Shown here: in pieces, positions 51,585 through 58,946 of the stretch
How the letters are laid out: each line of letters opens with the position of its first letter
Numbering within the stretch: position 1 is the stretch's first letter
Source: Streptomyces sp. TLI_235
GTDB lineage: Bacteria > Actinomycetota > Actinomycetes > Streptomycetales > Streptomycetaceae
Direction of reading: 5' to 3'
Assembly: GCA_002300355.1 (NCBI GenBank)
Contig: NSGV01000001.1
Coordinates: 4,836,001 to 4,900,000 of the forward strand
DNA length: 64,000 bases
The notes under the pieces: generated by a model
Databases searched by the model: none
Seen by the model: the letters and a program-made list of their open reading frames with translations, nothing else
What the model was told of the DNA's origin: nothing
Made by a program: the position numbers and the translations under genes

Positions 51585-53441
51585 GTGAGTACCGCCGCCG
51601 CTTCCCCGATGTCGCCGCTGTTCTCCGACGTTGCCGCGCCGCACGCGCCCGTCCGCCCGGCCGGCACGTCGAACGCCTCGCACCACCTGTCGCCGGCCTT
51701 CCCAGGCCGCGCCCCCTGGGGCACCGCCGGAAAGCTGCGGGCCTGGCAGCAGGGCGCTCTGGACACGTACATCGAGAAGCAGCCGCGGGACTTCCTGGCG
51801 GTCGCCACCCCGGGCGCAGGCAAGACCACCTTCGCCCTCACCCTGGCCTCCTACCTGCTGCACAACCACCTGGTGCAGCAGGTGACGGTCGTCGCACCGA
51901 CCGAGCACCTGAAGAAGCAGTGGGCGGAGGCCGCGGCCCGGATAGGCATCCGGCTCGACCCCGCCTACTCCTCGGGTCCGCTCTCCAAGGACTACCAGGG
52001 CATCGTGGTCACCTACGCGGGCGTCGGCGTCAACCCGATGCTGCACCGCAACCGCACGGAGGCCCGCAAGACCCTCGTCATCATGGACGAGATCCACCAC
52101 GCCGGTGACTCGAAGTCCTGGGGCGAGGCCTGCTTCGAGGCCTTCGAGCCGGCCACCCGGCGGCTCGCCCTCACCGGTACGCCGTTCCGCTCGGACACCA
52201 ACCCGATCCCGTTCGTCCAGTACGAGCCGGACTCCGACGGCCTGCGCAAGTCGATCGCCGACTACACCTACGGCTACGGGCACGCCCTCGCCGACCACGT
52301 CGTCCGCCCGGTGATCTTCCTCTCGTACAGCGGCAACATGCGGTGGCGCACCAAGGCCGGCGACGAGTTGGAGGCCCGGCTCGGCGAGCCGATGACCAAG
52401 GACCTGATCGCCCAGGCCTGGCGCACCGCGCTCGCCCCGCAGGGCGAGTGGATCCCGAGCGTGCTGCAGGCCGCCGACCGGCGGCTCACCGAGGTCCGCA
52501 AGGCGATCCCGGACGCCGGCGGTCTGGTCATCGCGACCGACCAGAACGTGGCCCGCGCCTACGCCAAGCTGCTGCGCGAGATCAGCGGCGAGAAGGTCAC
52601 CCTCGTCCTCTCCGACGAGGCGGAGGCCTCCCAGCGGATCTCCGACTACTCGGCGGGCACCTCGCGCTGGATGGTGGCCGTCCGCATGGTGTCCGAGGGC
52701 GTCGACGTGCCCCGGCTGTGCGTCGGCGTGTACGCCACCTCGATCTCCACCCCGCTGTTCTTCGCGCAGGCCGTCGGCCGCTTCGTGCGCGCCCGCAAGC
52801 GCGGCGAGACCGCCTCGGTCTTCCTGCCGACCATCCCGATGCTGCTCGGCTTCGCCAACGAGATGGAACTGCAGCGGGACCACGTCCTCGACCGGCCGAA
52901 GAAGGAGGGCGACGGTCTCTTCGACGAGGAGGACCGGCTGCTCGCCGAGGCCGAGAAGGCCAACGACGGTCCGGACACCGCGGGCGGCGAGGAGTTCTCC
53001 TACGAGGCGCTGGGCAGCGATGCGGTCTTCGACCGGGTGCTGTACAACGCCATGGAGTTCGGCATGCAGGCGCACCCGGGCAGCGAGGAGGAGGAGGACT
53101 ACCTCGGCATCCCGGGCCTGCTGGAGCCGGACCAGGTGCAGATGCTGCTGCAGAAGCGCCAGCACCGGCAGATCCAGCGTTCCAAGGCCAAGCCGGCCGA
53201 GGAGGCCGACCTGATCGAACTGCCCGCCGAGCAGCGGCCGGTGGTCACCCACCAGGAGCTGCGCGAGCTGCGCAAGGAGCTGAACGCGCTGGTCGCCGCC
53301 TGGCACCACCGCACCAACCAGCCGCACGGCACCATCCACAACGAGCTGCGCCGCCAGTGCGGCGGGCCGCTGACCGCGCAGGCGACGGCCAATCAGCTGA
53401 AGGCGCGGATCGAGCGGATCCGGGAGTGGGCCAAGGGCTGA
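51585..53441 (+). CDS. DEAD/DEAH-box superfamily 2 helicase
   Basis: 618 aa from the chosen start. RecA-like domain 1: Walker A ATPGAGKTTFAL near 75, APTEHLKKQW, DEIHHAGD near 168 and LTGTPFRSDT. Domain 2: VLVIATDQ-like stretch, VRMVSEGVDVPRL and AVGRFVRARKRGE (arginine finger). This matches the conserved actinobacterial DEAD/DEAH helicase with an EEE-rich insertion and a C-terminal domain (LRELRKELNALVAAW). Related enzymes unwind DNA or RNA duplexes; the pathway here is unknown. The start is uncertain: GTG 51585 has GGAG only 3 bases away, GTG 51543 and ATG 51609 are alternatives, and the conserved region begins near HHLSPAFPGRAPWG. Confidence 0.88.
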   Translation: MSTAAASPMSPLFSDVAAPHAPVRPAGTSNASHHLSPAFPGRAPWGTAGKLRAWQQGALDTYIEKQPRDFLAVATPGAGKTTFALTLASYLLHNHLVQQVTVVAPTEHLKKQWAEAAARIGIRLDPAYSSGPLSKDYQGIVVTYAGVGVNPMLHRNRTEARKTLVIMDEIHHAGDSKSWGEACFEAFEPATRRLALTGTPFRSDTNPIPFVQYEPDSDGLRKSIADYTYGYGHALADHVVRPVIFLSYSGNMRWRTKAGDELEARLGEPMTKDLIAQAWRTALAPQGEWIPSVLQAADRRLTEVRKAIPDAGGLVIATDQNVARAYAKLLREISGEKVTLVLSDEAEASQRISDYSAGTSRWMVAVRMVSEGVDVPRLCVGVYATSISTPLFFAQAVGRFVRARKRGETASVFLPTIPMLLGFANEMELQRDHVLDRPKKEGDGLFDEEDRLLAEAEKANDGPDTAGGEEFSYEALGSDAVFDRVLYNAMEFGMQAHPGSEEEEDYLGIPGLLEPDQVQMLLQKRQHRQIQRSKAKPAEEADLIELPAEQRPVVTHQELRELRKELNALVAAWHHRTNQPHGTIHNELRRQCGGPLTAQATANQLKARIERIREWAKG

Positions 53442-53695
53442 CGCCCGTTCGGGCGGGCGGCGATTCGGGTCGGCGGCGATTCGGGCCGGCGGTGGTGTGC
53501 TGACGGCGGTTCGGGAGGAGTCTCCCGACTTGGCAAAGAAACTGTGGAGACACGCGGTCCGATGATCGGTTAATCTTCCGCGTGCCCGCGTCGGGACGGG
53601 CCTTCACACCGTGTCGACCCGACGCATGTCCCACATGCCGAGACCCCGCCGTCCCGCACGGCGGGCCGGTCATGCACCCCGAACGAGGAGCCCAC

Positions 53696-53932
53696 GTGGC
53701 GTACACCGCCAACAACCCCGAGCTGTCCGACAAGTCCAAGGTCGTTGCAGGTCTCCTGCAGATCTTCCTCGGCGGCTTCGGCATCGGCCGTTTCTACACC
53801 GGCCACGTCGGCATGGGTGTCGCCCAGCTGCTCACCTGCGGCGGTCTCGGCGTCTGGGCCCTGATCGACGGCATCATCTTCCTGGTCAGCGACACCCGCA
53901 CCGACGCCCAGGGCCGCAAGCTGCGCGCCTGA
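53696..53932 (+). CDS. TM2-domain membrane protein
   Basis: 78 aa. After a short KSKVVA stretch come two membrane helices joined by a short loop: LLQIFLGGFGIGRFYTGH and the second TCGGLGVWALIDGIIFL, the TM2 (Pfam) pattern with its conserved GRFYTG and DG. TM2 proteins are small two-helix membrane proteins of mostly unknown role. The start is GTG 53696 with GAGGAG 5 bases upstream. TAATCT at 53571-53576 may be the -10 box, leaving a leader of about 110 bases. A hairpin at 53959-53992 follows the stop. Confidence 0.93.
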   Translation: MAYTANNPELSDKSKVVAGLLQIFLGGFGIGRFYTGHVGMGVAQLLTCGGLGVWALIDGIIFLVSDTRTDAQGRKLRA

Positions 53933-53934
53933 CC

Positions 53935-54387
53935 GTGCGTCCGGTCCGGACCCGGCAGCACCCCCGCCCCGCGAGCAGTAGGGGCGGGGGTGTCCGCCGT
54001 TGTGCCCTGGCCCTGCGGCACCCCGCGGCCGCGCCGCTCGGCCTGCTCGCGGCCGGCCTGGCCGGCGCCGGCTGGCTGTGGACCCGCGACCCGCACCTGC
54101 CCGGGCAGGCGCTGCCCTTCTGTCCCTGGTACCGGCTGACCGGCCTGCGCTGCCCCGGCTGCGGCGGCACCCGGATGGCCTGGGACCTGCTGCACGGCGA
54201 CCTGCTCGCCGCCTGGCACGACAACGCCGCCCTGCTGCTCGCCCTGCCCTTCGTCGCCGCCTGGTGGCTGACCCGCCTGCGGCACGGCCTGGCCGGCCGG
54301 ACCTGGTGGCTGCGCCTCGGCCCGCGGACCGTCGCCGCGCTGCTGGCCGCGGCCGCGCTCTGGACGGTCGGCCGAAACCTGCTCTGA
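53935..54387 (+). CDS. DUF2752 membrane protein
   Basis: 150 aa from GTG 53935. DUF2752 hallmark: FCPWYRLTGLRCPGCGGTRM (CPxCGxTR), with about three membrane helices (LLAAGLAGAGWLW, AALLLALPFVAAWWL, VAALLAAAALWTV). The cysteines suggest metal binding near the membrane. The start is uncertain. A strong inverted repeat, CACCCCCGCCCC / GGGGCGGGGGTG (53959-53992), lies inside the N-terminal codons; it looks like the terminator of the TM2 gene, so the real start may be further downstream at a rarer codon. The first 30 residues look poorly conserved. Function unknown. Confidence 0.8.
   Translation: MRPVRTRQHPRPASSRGGGVRRCALALRHPAAAPLGLLAAGLAGAGWLWTRDPHLPGQALPFCPWYRLTGLRCPGCGGTRMAWDLLHGDLLAAWHDNAALLLALPFVAAWWLTRLRHGLAGRTWWLRLGPRTVAALLAAAALWTVGRNLL
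53959..53992 (+). terminator. Hairpin after the TM2 gene, inside the DUF2752 5' end
   Basis: A perfect 12-bp inverted repeat with a 10-base loop, 26 bases after the TM2 stop. It could be a terminator or an attenuator limiting read-through into the DUF2752 gene. Confidence 0.6.
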
Positions 54388-54726
54388 GGCCGCACCCCGA
54401 GTGTCCGGAGTCCGGTCAGATATCGAACATGAGATCGGTTGGCCTCGGGATTATGGGCTTAATGCCCCATTTTGTGCCACGACTTTGCATCGATGCTGAC
54501 CGAATTTTGGACAACTACTTCCGTAGCGCGCCGAGCGGCCACTACTTTCTCCCCACGCTCGCTCGAACGACCACCCCCACCCGAGTCGAGTACCGCGGAG
54601 CCGTTCCCTCGTCGATGGTGCCGAGACCTGCTCCAGCGCGGACACCCACCTGCGCGTGACACCTCCGTCCCGGCCCGTGCCCCCACGCCCGGCGCCGGTA
54701 CCCGCCGCGGAAAGGACTTGCGCGTC
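54388..54726 (+). promoter_or_regulatory. Upstream region of the IclR regulator
   Basis: 339 bases, noticeably less GC-rich than the surroundings around 54418-54525. ATTA (54450-54453) and TAAT (54460-54463), flanked by GG and CC, form an inverted repeat that may be an autoregulatory operator. TTGGAC at 54507-54512 is a possible -35 without a good -10. No gene is supported. Confidence 0.35.
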
Positions 54727-55377
54727 ATGACTGCAGAAACCTCCCAAACCCTGGACCGCGGTGTCCGGGTCCTCAAGCTCCTCGCCGACTCCGAGCGCGG
54801 GCTCACCGTGACCGAGCTCGCCGCCCGGCTCGCCGTCAACCGCACCGTCGTCTACCGCCTGCTGGCCACCCTCGAACAGCACGGACTCGTCCGCCGCGAC
54901 ATCGGCGGCCGCGCCAGGGTCGGCCTCGGCGTGCTGCGCCTCGCCCACCGCGTCCACCCGCTGCTCCGGGAGGCCGCACTGCCCGCCCTGCGCAGCCTCG
55001 CCGAGGACCTCGGCGCCACCGCCCACCTCACCCTGGTGGACGGCAACGAGGCGCTCGCCGTCGCCGTGGTCGAGCCGAGCTGGACCGACTTCCACGTCGC
55101 CTACCGCACCGGCCTGCGCCACCCGCTCGACGAGAGCGCCGCCGGCCGCGCCATCCTGGAGGCCCGTGGCTTCCCAAGCCAGCGCCGCCCCGAGCAGGGC
55201 TTCGTGATCACCCGAGCGGAGGAGCAGTCCGGTGCGAGCGGCGCGGCCGCCGCCCTGGTCGGCCTCAGCGGCATCGAGGGCAGCGTCGGCGTGGTGATGC
55301 TCAACGGCCTGGTGCCCGAACGGGTCGGCCCGCGGGTCGTCGAGGCCGCCACCGAGGTCGCCGACGCGCTGCGCTGA
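54727..55377 (+). CDS. IclR-family transcriptional regulator
   Basis: 216 aa. N-terminal winged helix (about 5-65: LDRGVRVLKLLADSERGLTVTELAARLAVNRTVVYRLLATLEQHGLVRR) with the IclR spacing, then an effector domain (about 75-210) with SLAEDLGATAHLTLVDGNEALAVA and the family's GRAILE block. Slightly shorter than the usual 240-260 aa, with a compact effector domain. ATG 54727 is chosen; GGAAAGGA lies about 12 bases upstream, a little far. The target is unknown; the unusually AT-rich upstream region suggests autoregulation. The neighbouring S16 protease is in the same direction 40 bases downstream. Confidence 0.92.
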   Translation: MTAETSQTLDRGVRVLKLLADSERGLTVTELAARLAVNRTVVYRLLATLEQHGLVRRDIGGRARVGLGVLRLAHRVHPLLREAALPALRSLAEDLGATAHLTLVDGNEALAVAVVEPSWTDFHVAYRTGLRHPLDESAAGRAILEARGFPSQRRPEQGFVITRAEEQSGASGAAAALVGLSGIEGSVGVVMLNGLVPERVGPRVVEAATEVADALR

Positions 55378-55417
55378 CCCGCCGCCCGGCCACGCCCCGG
55401 GCCACCGGTGTGGTTCG

Positions 55418-56233
55418 ATGCGGGATGTGTCCTCTGCGAAGCTGCCCACGGCCCTGACCGCCCCCAAGACCCGCGCCCTGGCGCTGTGCGCCGCCCTGGT
55501 GCTCGCGCTGTTCGGGGTCACGGCGTTCGTCCCGCTGCCGTTCACGCTCACCCAGCCCGGCGTCACCGCGGACACCCTCGGCAGCTACAACGGGGTGCCG
55601 GTCACCACCATCACCGGCAGCCCCGTGCGGACCACCAGCGGACAGCTGCTCGCCACCACCATCTCCGCCACCAACGCCGGAGAGAAGATCAGCTTCCGGA
55701 CCGCCCTGCAGGCGTGGGTCCGCGAGGACGAGGCGGTGCTGCCGACCGAGGCCGTCTACCCAGAGGACAACCCCGGCAAGGCCGAGCAGGAGACCGCCCA
55801 GCAGATGGCCGAGTCGCAGGACAGCGCCACCGCCGCCGCCCTCTCCTTTCTCCACCTGTCGCCCTCCCAGGTCACCGTGAAGATCGACCTGGGCGACATC
55901 GGCGGGCCCAGCGCCGGCCAGATGCTCAGCCTCGGCATCATCGACAAGATCGCCGGGAACGGCCGCGGCGGCGACCTCACCGGCGGCCGGGTGGTGGCCG
56001 GCACCGGCACCATCGACGACCAGGGCGTGATCGGCGCCGTCGGCGGCGTCGCCCTCAAGACCCGGGCGGCCGCCCGGGACGGCGCCACCGTCTTCCTCGT
56101 CCCGGCCTCGGAGTGCTCGGACGCCAAGGTCGACACCCCGAAGGGGCTGCGGCTGATCCCGGTCGCCACCCTCGCCTCCGCGGTCGCGGCGCTCGACGCC
56201 CTCGACACCGGCGGCGACGTGCCCACCTGCTGA
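55418..56233 (+). CDS. Membrane-anchored Lon-like (S16/YlbL) protease
   Basis: 271 aa. One N-terminal helix (about 18-38), then the actinobacterial LPFTLTQPG motif that opens YlbL-type proteins. The C-terminal half is an S16 (Lon) protease domain with Ser165 (GDIGGPSAGQM) and Lys214 (ALKTRAA), the catalytic dyad. The PDZ domain typical of YlbL appears reduced or absent. It faces the cell exterior. The start may be ATG 55418 or GTG 55427 (VSSAKLPTAL); both lack a ribosome site. In Bacillus, YlbL degrades a division inhibitor, but no substrate is evident here. Confidence 0.9.
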   Translation: MRDVSSAKLPTALTAPKTRALALCAALVLALFGVTAFVPLPFTLTQPGVTADTLGSYNGVPVTTITGSPVRTTSGQLLATTISATNAGEKISFRTALQAWVREDEAVLPTEAVYPEDNPGKAEQETAQQMAESQDSATAAALSFLHLSPSQVTVKIDLGDIGGPSAGQMLSLGIIDKIAGNGRGGDLTGGRVVAGTGTIDDQGVIGAVGGVALKTRAAARDGATVFLVPASECSDAKVDTPKGLRLIPVATLASAVAALDALDTGGDVPTC

Positions 56234-56270
56234 TCCCCCCACGCGCCGGCCGCCCGGAGCCGGCCGGGCC

Positions 56271-56753
56271 TCACTCCCGGGCGGCCTGCTCCACCAGCGG
56301 CAGGATCCGGTACGGCACCGGGTTCTCCAGGGCGATCGCCGTGGACGCCCGGACGATCCCGTCGAAGCCCACCACCCGGTCGATCACCCGCTGCAGGTCC
56401 GCGTTCGACCGGGCGACGATCCGCACCAGCATGTCGCCCTGCCCGGTGATCGTGTGCAGCTCCAACACCTCCGGCACCGCCGCCAGATGGGCCCGCACAT
56501 CACTGCCCTGGCCCTGCGAGATCTCCAGCGTCGCGAACGCCGTCACCGGGTAGCCGAGCGCCGCCGGGTCGACCTGCGGCCCGAAACCGCCGATCACCCC
56601 GCGCGCCTGCAGCCGGTCCAGCCGGGCCTGCACCGTGCCGCGCGCCACCTGCAGCCGGCGCGAACACTCCAGCACGCCGATCCGCGGCTCCTCGCTCAGC
56701 AGCCGGATCAGCTTTCCGTCGAGCGCGTCGATCGAGTCGTTGGGGGAGTGCAC
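56271..56753 (-). CDS. Lrp/AsnC-family transcriptional regulator
   Basis: 160 aa, the family norm. N-terminal helix-turn-helix (about 10-60: SIDALDGKLIRLLSEEPRIGVLECSRRLQVARGTVQARLDRLQARGVI), then a RAM/AsnC ligand-binding domain (about 75-150) with ITGQGDMLVRIVA. The start is GTG 56753, because GGAG lies 5 bases upstream; longer in-frame starts (ATG 56825) have none. It is divergent from a 4-hydroxyphenylpyruvate dioxygenase fragment. In Streptomyces an Lrp-type regulator next to hpd controls tyrosine catabolism, so this one probably did the same and may now regulate only a remnant. Confidence 0.92.
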   Translation of the reverse strand: MHSPNDSIDALDGKLIRLLSEEPRIGVLECSRRLQVARGTVQARLDRLQARGVIGGFGPQVDPAALGYPVTAFATLEISQGQGSDVRAHLAAVPEVLELHTITGQGDMLVRIVARSNADLQRVIDRVVGFDGIVRASTAIALENPVPYRILPLVEQAARE

Positions 56754-56969
56754 GGCCGCTCCGTCCGCCGGCCGGTCCGACGGTCGGTCGATCCGGTGGG
56801 CAATCTGTCCAGTGGGTGCCGCCATTGTCCGGCCGCCGGGGGCACCTTGCCCAGGAGGAAACGGAACAGTTGCGCGGCTCCTTCGGCCGGGCCACCCTCC
56901 TGCACACCCCGGCGGGCGGCCCCGCACCACCCCCGCACCGTCCCCGGGGCGACCCGGGGAGGCCATGCC

Positions 56970-57584
56970 ATGACCGTGCACACCGCCAACACCCGCTACG
57001 CCGCCCATCCCGGCGAATCGCCGGACGCCACGCCGCAGACCGGCGCGGGCCCGGTCGCCGCCACCGACGCCCTCGTCCTCGCCGTCCGCGACGCCCGCCG
57101 GGCCGCCCACCACTACCGCTCCGCCCTCGGCATGCGCTGCACCGCCTACACCGGACCGGAGACCGGCAACCCCCACCTGCGCTCCTACGTCCTGGAGGCG
57201 GCCGGCGCCCGGTACGTGCTCAGCTCCGCCGCCCACGCCCGCGGCCGGCTCGCCCGCCACCTCGCCGAACACGGCGAGGGCGTCCTCGAAGTCGCGCTGC
57301 GGGTGCCCGACGTGCACTGGGCCTTCGACTACGCCGTCGACCGCGGCGCCCTCGCCGTCACCGAGCCCTACGAACTGAGCGACCGTCACGGCACCGTCGT
57401 GCTCGCCGTCATCGGCACCGCCGGACCCGTCCGCCACACCCTGGTCGACCGGACCGGCTACACCGGCCCCTACCTCCCCGGGTACGTCGTACCGCCGGCC
57501 CCGGTCCTCGCACCGGAACGGCCGGCCGGGCCCGAGGTCAGCGGACCACGGTCTGGACGTCCGGCGGATGGCCGTTCCAGGTGA
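56970..57584 (+). CDS. hpd: Truncated 4-hydroxyphenylpyruvate dioxygenase (N-terminal half only)
   Basis: 204 aa, while the enzyme is about 380 aa. The N-terminal vicinal-oxygen-chelate domain is clear (ATDALVLAVRDARRAAHHYRSALGM, RYVLSSAAH, DRTGYTGPYLPGYV), but the reading frame ends about 40 residues later. The whole C-terminal catalytic domain is absent, including all three iron ligands (His187, His270 and Glu349 in S. avermitilis numbering). Its 3' end overlaps an unrelated minus-strand gene. The protein cannot be an active dioxygenase. The start is ATG 56970 with GGGGAGG 7 bases upstream. It is divergent from an Lrp regulator, the normal partner of hpd. A deletion or rearrangement is inferred. 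Confidence 0.85.
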   Translation: MTVHTANTRYAAHPGESPDATPQTGAGPVAATDALVLAVRDARRAAHHYRSALGMRCTAYTGPETGNPHLRSYVLEAAGARYVLSSAAHARGRLARHLAEHGEGVLEVALRVPDVHWAFDYAVDRGALAVTEPYELSDRHGTVVLAVIGTAGPVRHTLVDRTGYTGPYLPGYVVPPAPVLAPERPAGPEVSGPRSGRPADGRSR

Positions 57585-58062
57585 CGAACACCGAGTTCGC
57601 CTTGTCGTCCTTGGAGAAGTCGATCCGCATCCAGTGGTCGCCGTTCCAGACCTGCATCTGCCAGCCCGCGTCCGGTGTCGCCGAGACCAGCTCGGCCTGG
57701 TCCGGGTGGATGTCCAGCGCCACCCGGCCGCCCGGCACCAGATAGCTGCGCACCGAGGACGGCGAGGCCGACTTCACCGGCGAGGCCGTCCGGATCGGGC
57801 TCGGCAGCGTCGGCGCCGCCGAGAGGGAGGGCGGCGCCGACGACGGGGAAGGAGAGGGGGAGACCGGCTCGCCTGTCGCCGCCGCGGAGGTCGCCGCCGG
57901 CAGGCTCGCAGGCGCCTCCGCGGTCGCGGACGGCAGCGGCACCGCCTGCGGCCGCTCGAAACCCGCCTCGGTCAGCACCGTGTGCACGCCGTACCAGGAC
58001 AGCGCCACCGCCGCTCCGGTGGCCACCGCCCAGGCGCCGATCTGTACCAGTCCGCTCCGCAT
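57538..58062 (-). CDS. Membrane-anchored protein with Ser/Pro linker, unknown function
   Basis: 174 aa. One N-terminal helix (about 8-28: GAWAVATGAAVALSWYGVH), a low-complexity Ser/Pro/Ala linker (about 45-110) and a small C-terminal beta-rich domain (YLVPGGRVALDIHPDQAELVSATP, GWQMQVWNGDHWMRIDF). I do not recognise the family. It probably faces outside the cell. ATG 58062 is chosen over ATG 58083; AGGA lies about 10 bases upstream. Its 3' end overlaps the truncated hpd gene by 47 bases. It is divergent from the response regulator and may share its upstream direct repeats. Confidence 0.78.
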   Translation of the reverse strand: MRSGLVQIGAWAVATGAAVALSWYGVHTVLTEAGFERPQAVPLPSATAEAPASLPAATSAAATGEPVSPSPSPSSAPPSLSAAPTLPSPIRTASPVKSASPSSVRSYLVPGGRVALDIHPDQAELVSATPDAGWQMQVWNGDHWMRIDFSKDDKANSVFVTWNGHPPDVQTVVR

Positions 58063-58229
58063 CGTCCGCACATCCTGCCGCATCCGGAGCGACCGCAGCG
58101 CCCCGGGCCCGGCAATCCTGTGAAAGGTTGCGGCAACGCTGTGAAACGTGCCCGCCGGAGCCCGGTCAAACAGCGCATAACGCCCGAGGTACAGACCAAT
58201 AGGGGGCCCATGCCGTACCCTGCAGGGCC
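58063..58229. promoter_or_regulatory. Divergent operator region of the two-component genes
   Basis: CTGTGAAAGGT (58118-58128) and CTGTGAAACGT (58139-58149) are direct repeats exactly 21 bases apart, two helical turns. TACCCT (58216-58221) ends 8 bases before ATG 58230, a nearly leaderless -10. Confidence 0.5.
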
Positions 58230-58946
58230 ATGGCAACAGTGCTCGTGGTCGAGGACGACCCCTTCGTACGCTCCGCGCTGATCCGACACCTCGCCGACAC
58301 CGGCCATGCGGTGCGCAGCGTCGGTACCGCGTTGGAGGCGCTGCGCGAGGTCGCCCAGGTCGGCTGCGACCTGGTGATCCTCGACCTCGGCCTGCCGGAC
58401 CTCGACGGCAGCGAGGCGCTGAAGATGATCCGCGGCCTCACCAACGTGCCGGTCATCATCTCCACCGCCCGCGACGACGAGGCCGAGATCGTCCGCCTGC
58501 TCAACGCCGGCGCCGACGACTACCTCGTCAAACCGTTCTCCCCCGAGCACCTGACGGCCCGGATGGCCGCCGTGCTGCGCCGGCTCGGCGGCGGCAGCGC
58601 CCCCGCCCCGCAGGTGCTCCGGGTCGGCGGTCTCGCCATCGACGTGCAGCGCCGCGAGGCCGCGCTCGACGGCCGGCCCCTCGACCTGACCCGCCGTGAG
58701 TTCGACCTGCTCGCCTTCCTCGCCGCCCGGCCCGGTGTCGTCGTACCGCGCAAGGAGATACTCGCCGAGGTCTGGCGCCAGACCTACGGCGGCGACCAGA
58801 CCATCGACGTGCACCTGTCCTGGCTGCGCCGCAAGCTCGGCGAGACCGCGTCCCGGCCCCGCTACCTGCACACCGTCCGCGGCGTCGGGGTCCGGCTGGA
58901 GGCCCCGAGCGGCACGGTCGCCGACCCGGTGGGCCGCCTGACATGA
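58230..58946 (+). CDS. OmpR-family response regulator
   Basis: 238 aa. Receiver domain with Asp52 as phosphorylation site (LVILDLGLPDLDG), acidic Asp9-Asp10, switch Thr in ISTARDD and Lys101 (VKPF). A PhoB/OmpR winged helix follows (about 130-225: LDLTRREFDLLAFLA, IDVHLSWLRRKLGE, YLHTVRGVGVRL). ATG 58230 has a TACCCT -10 ending 8 bases upstream and a weak GCAGGG, so it is near-leaderless. Its stop overlaps the sensor kinase start (ATGA). Likely targets are its own promoter and, by adjacency, the chitinase whose promoter has 11-base-spaced repeats. Confidence 0.96.
   Translation: MATVLVVEDDPFVRSALIRHLADTGHAVRSVGTALEALREVAQVGCDLVILDLGLPDLDGSEALKMIRGLTNVPVIISTARDDEAEIVRLLNAGADDYLVKPFSPEHLTARMAAVLRRLGGGSAPAPQVLRVGGLAIDVQRREAALDGRPLDLTRREFDLLAFLAARPGVVVPRKEILAEVWRQTYGGDQTIDVHLSWLRRKLGETASRPRYLHTVRGVGVRLEAPSGTVADPVGRLT

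Noticed and set aside
53447..53490. Short GGCGATTCGGG tandem after the helicase
   Set aside because: Two to three imperfect GC-rich units of low complexity, common in this composition; no clear structure or conservation argument.
54430..54659. Open frame MRSVGLGIMGLMPHF upstream of the IclR gene
   Set aside because: Lower GC3 than real genes, no ribosome site, and no domain. Better seen as promoter DNA.
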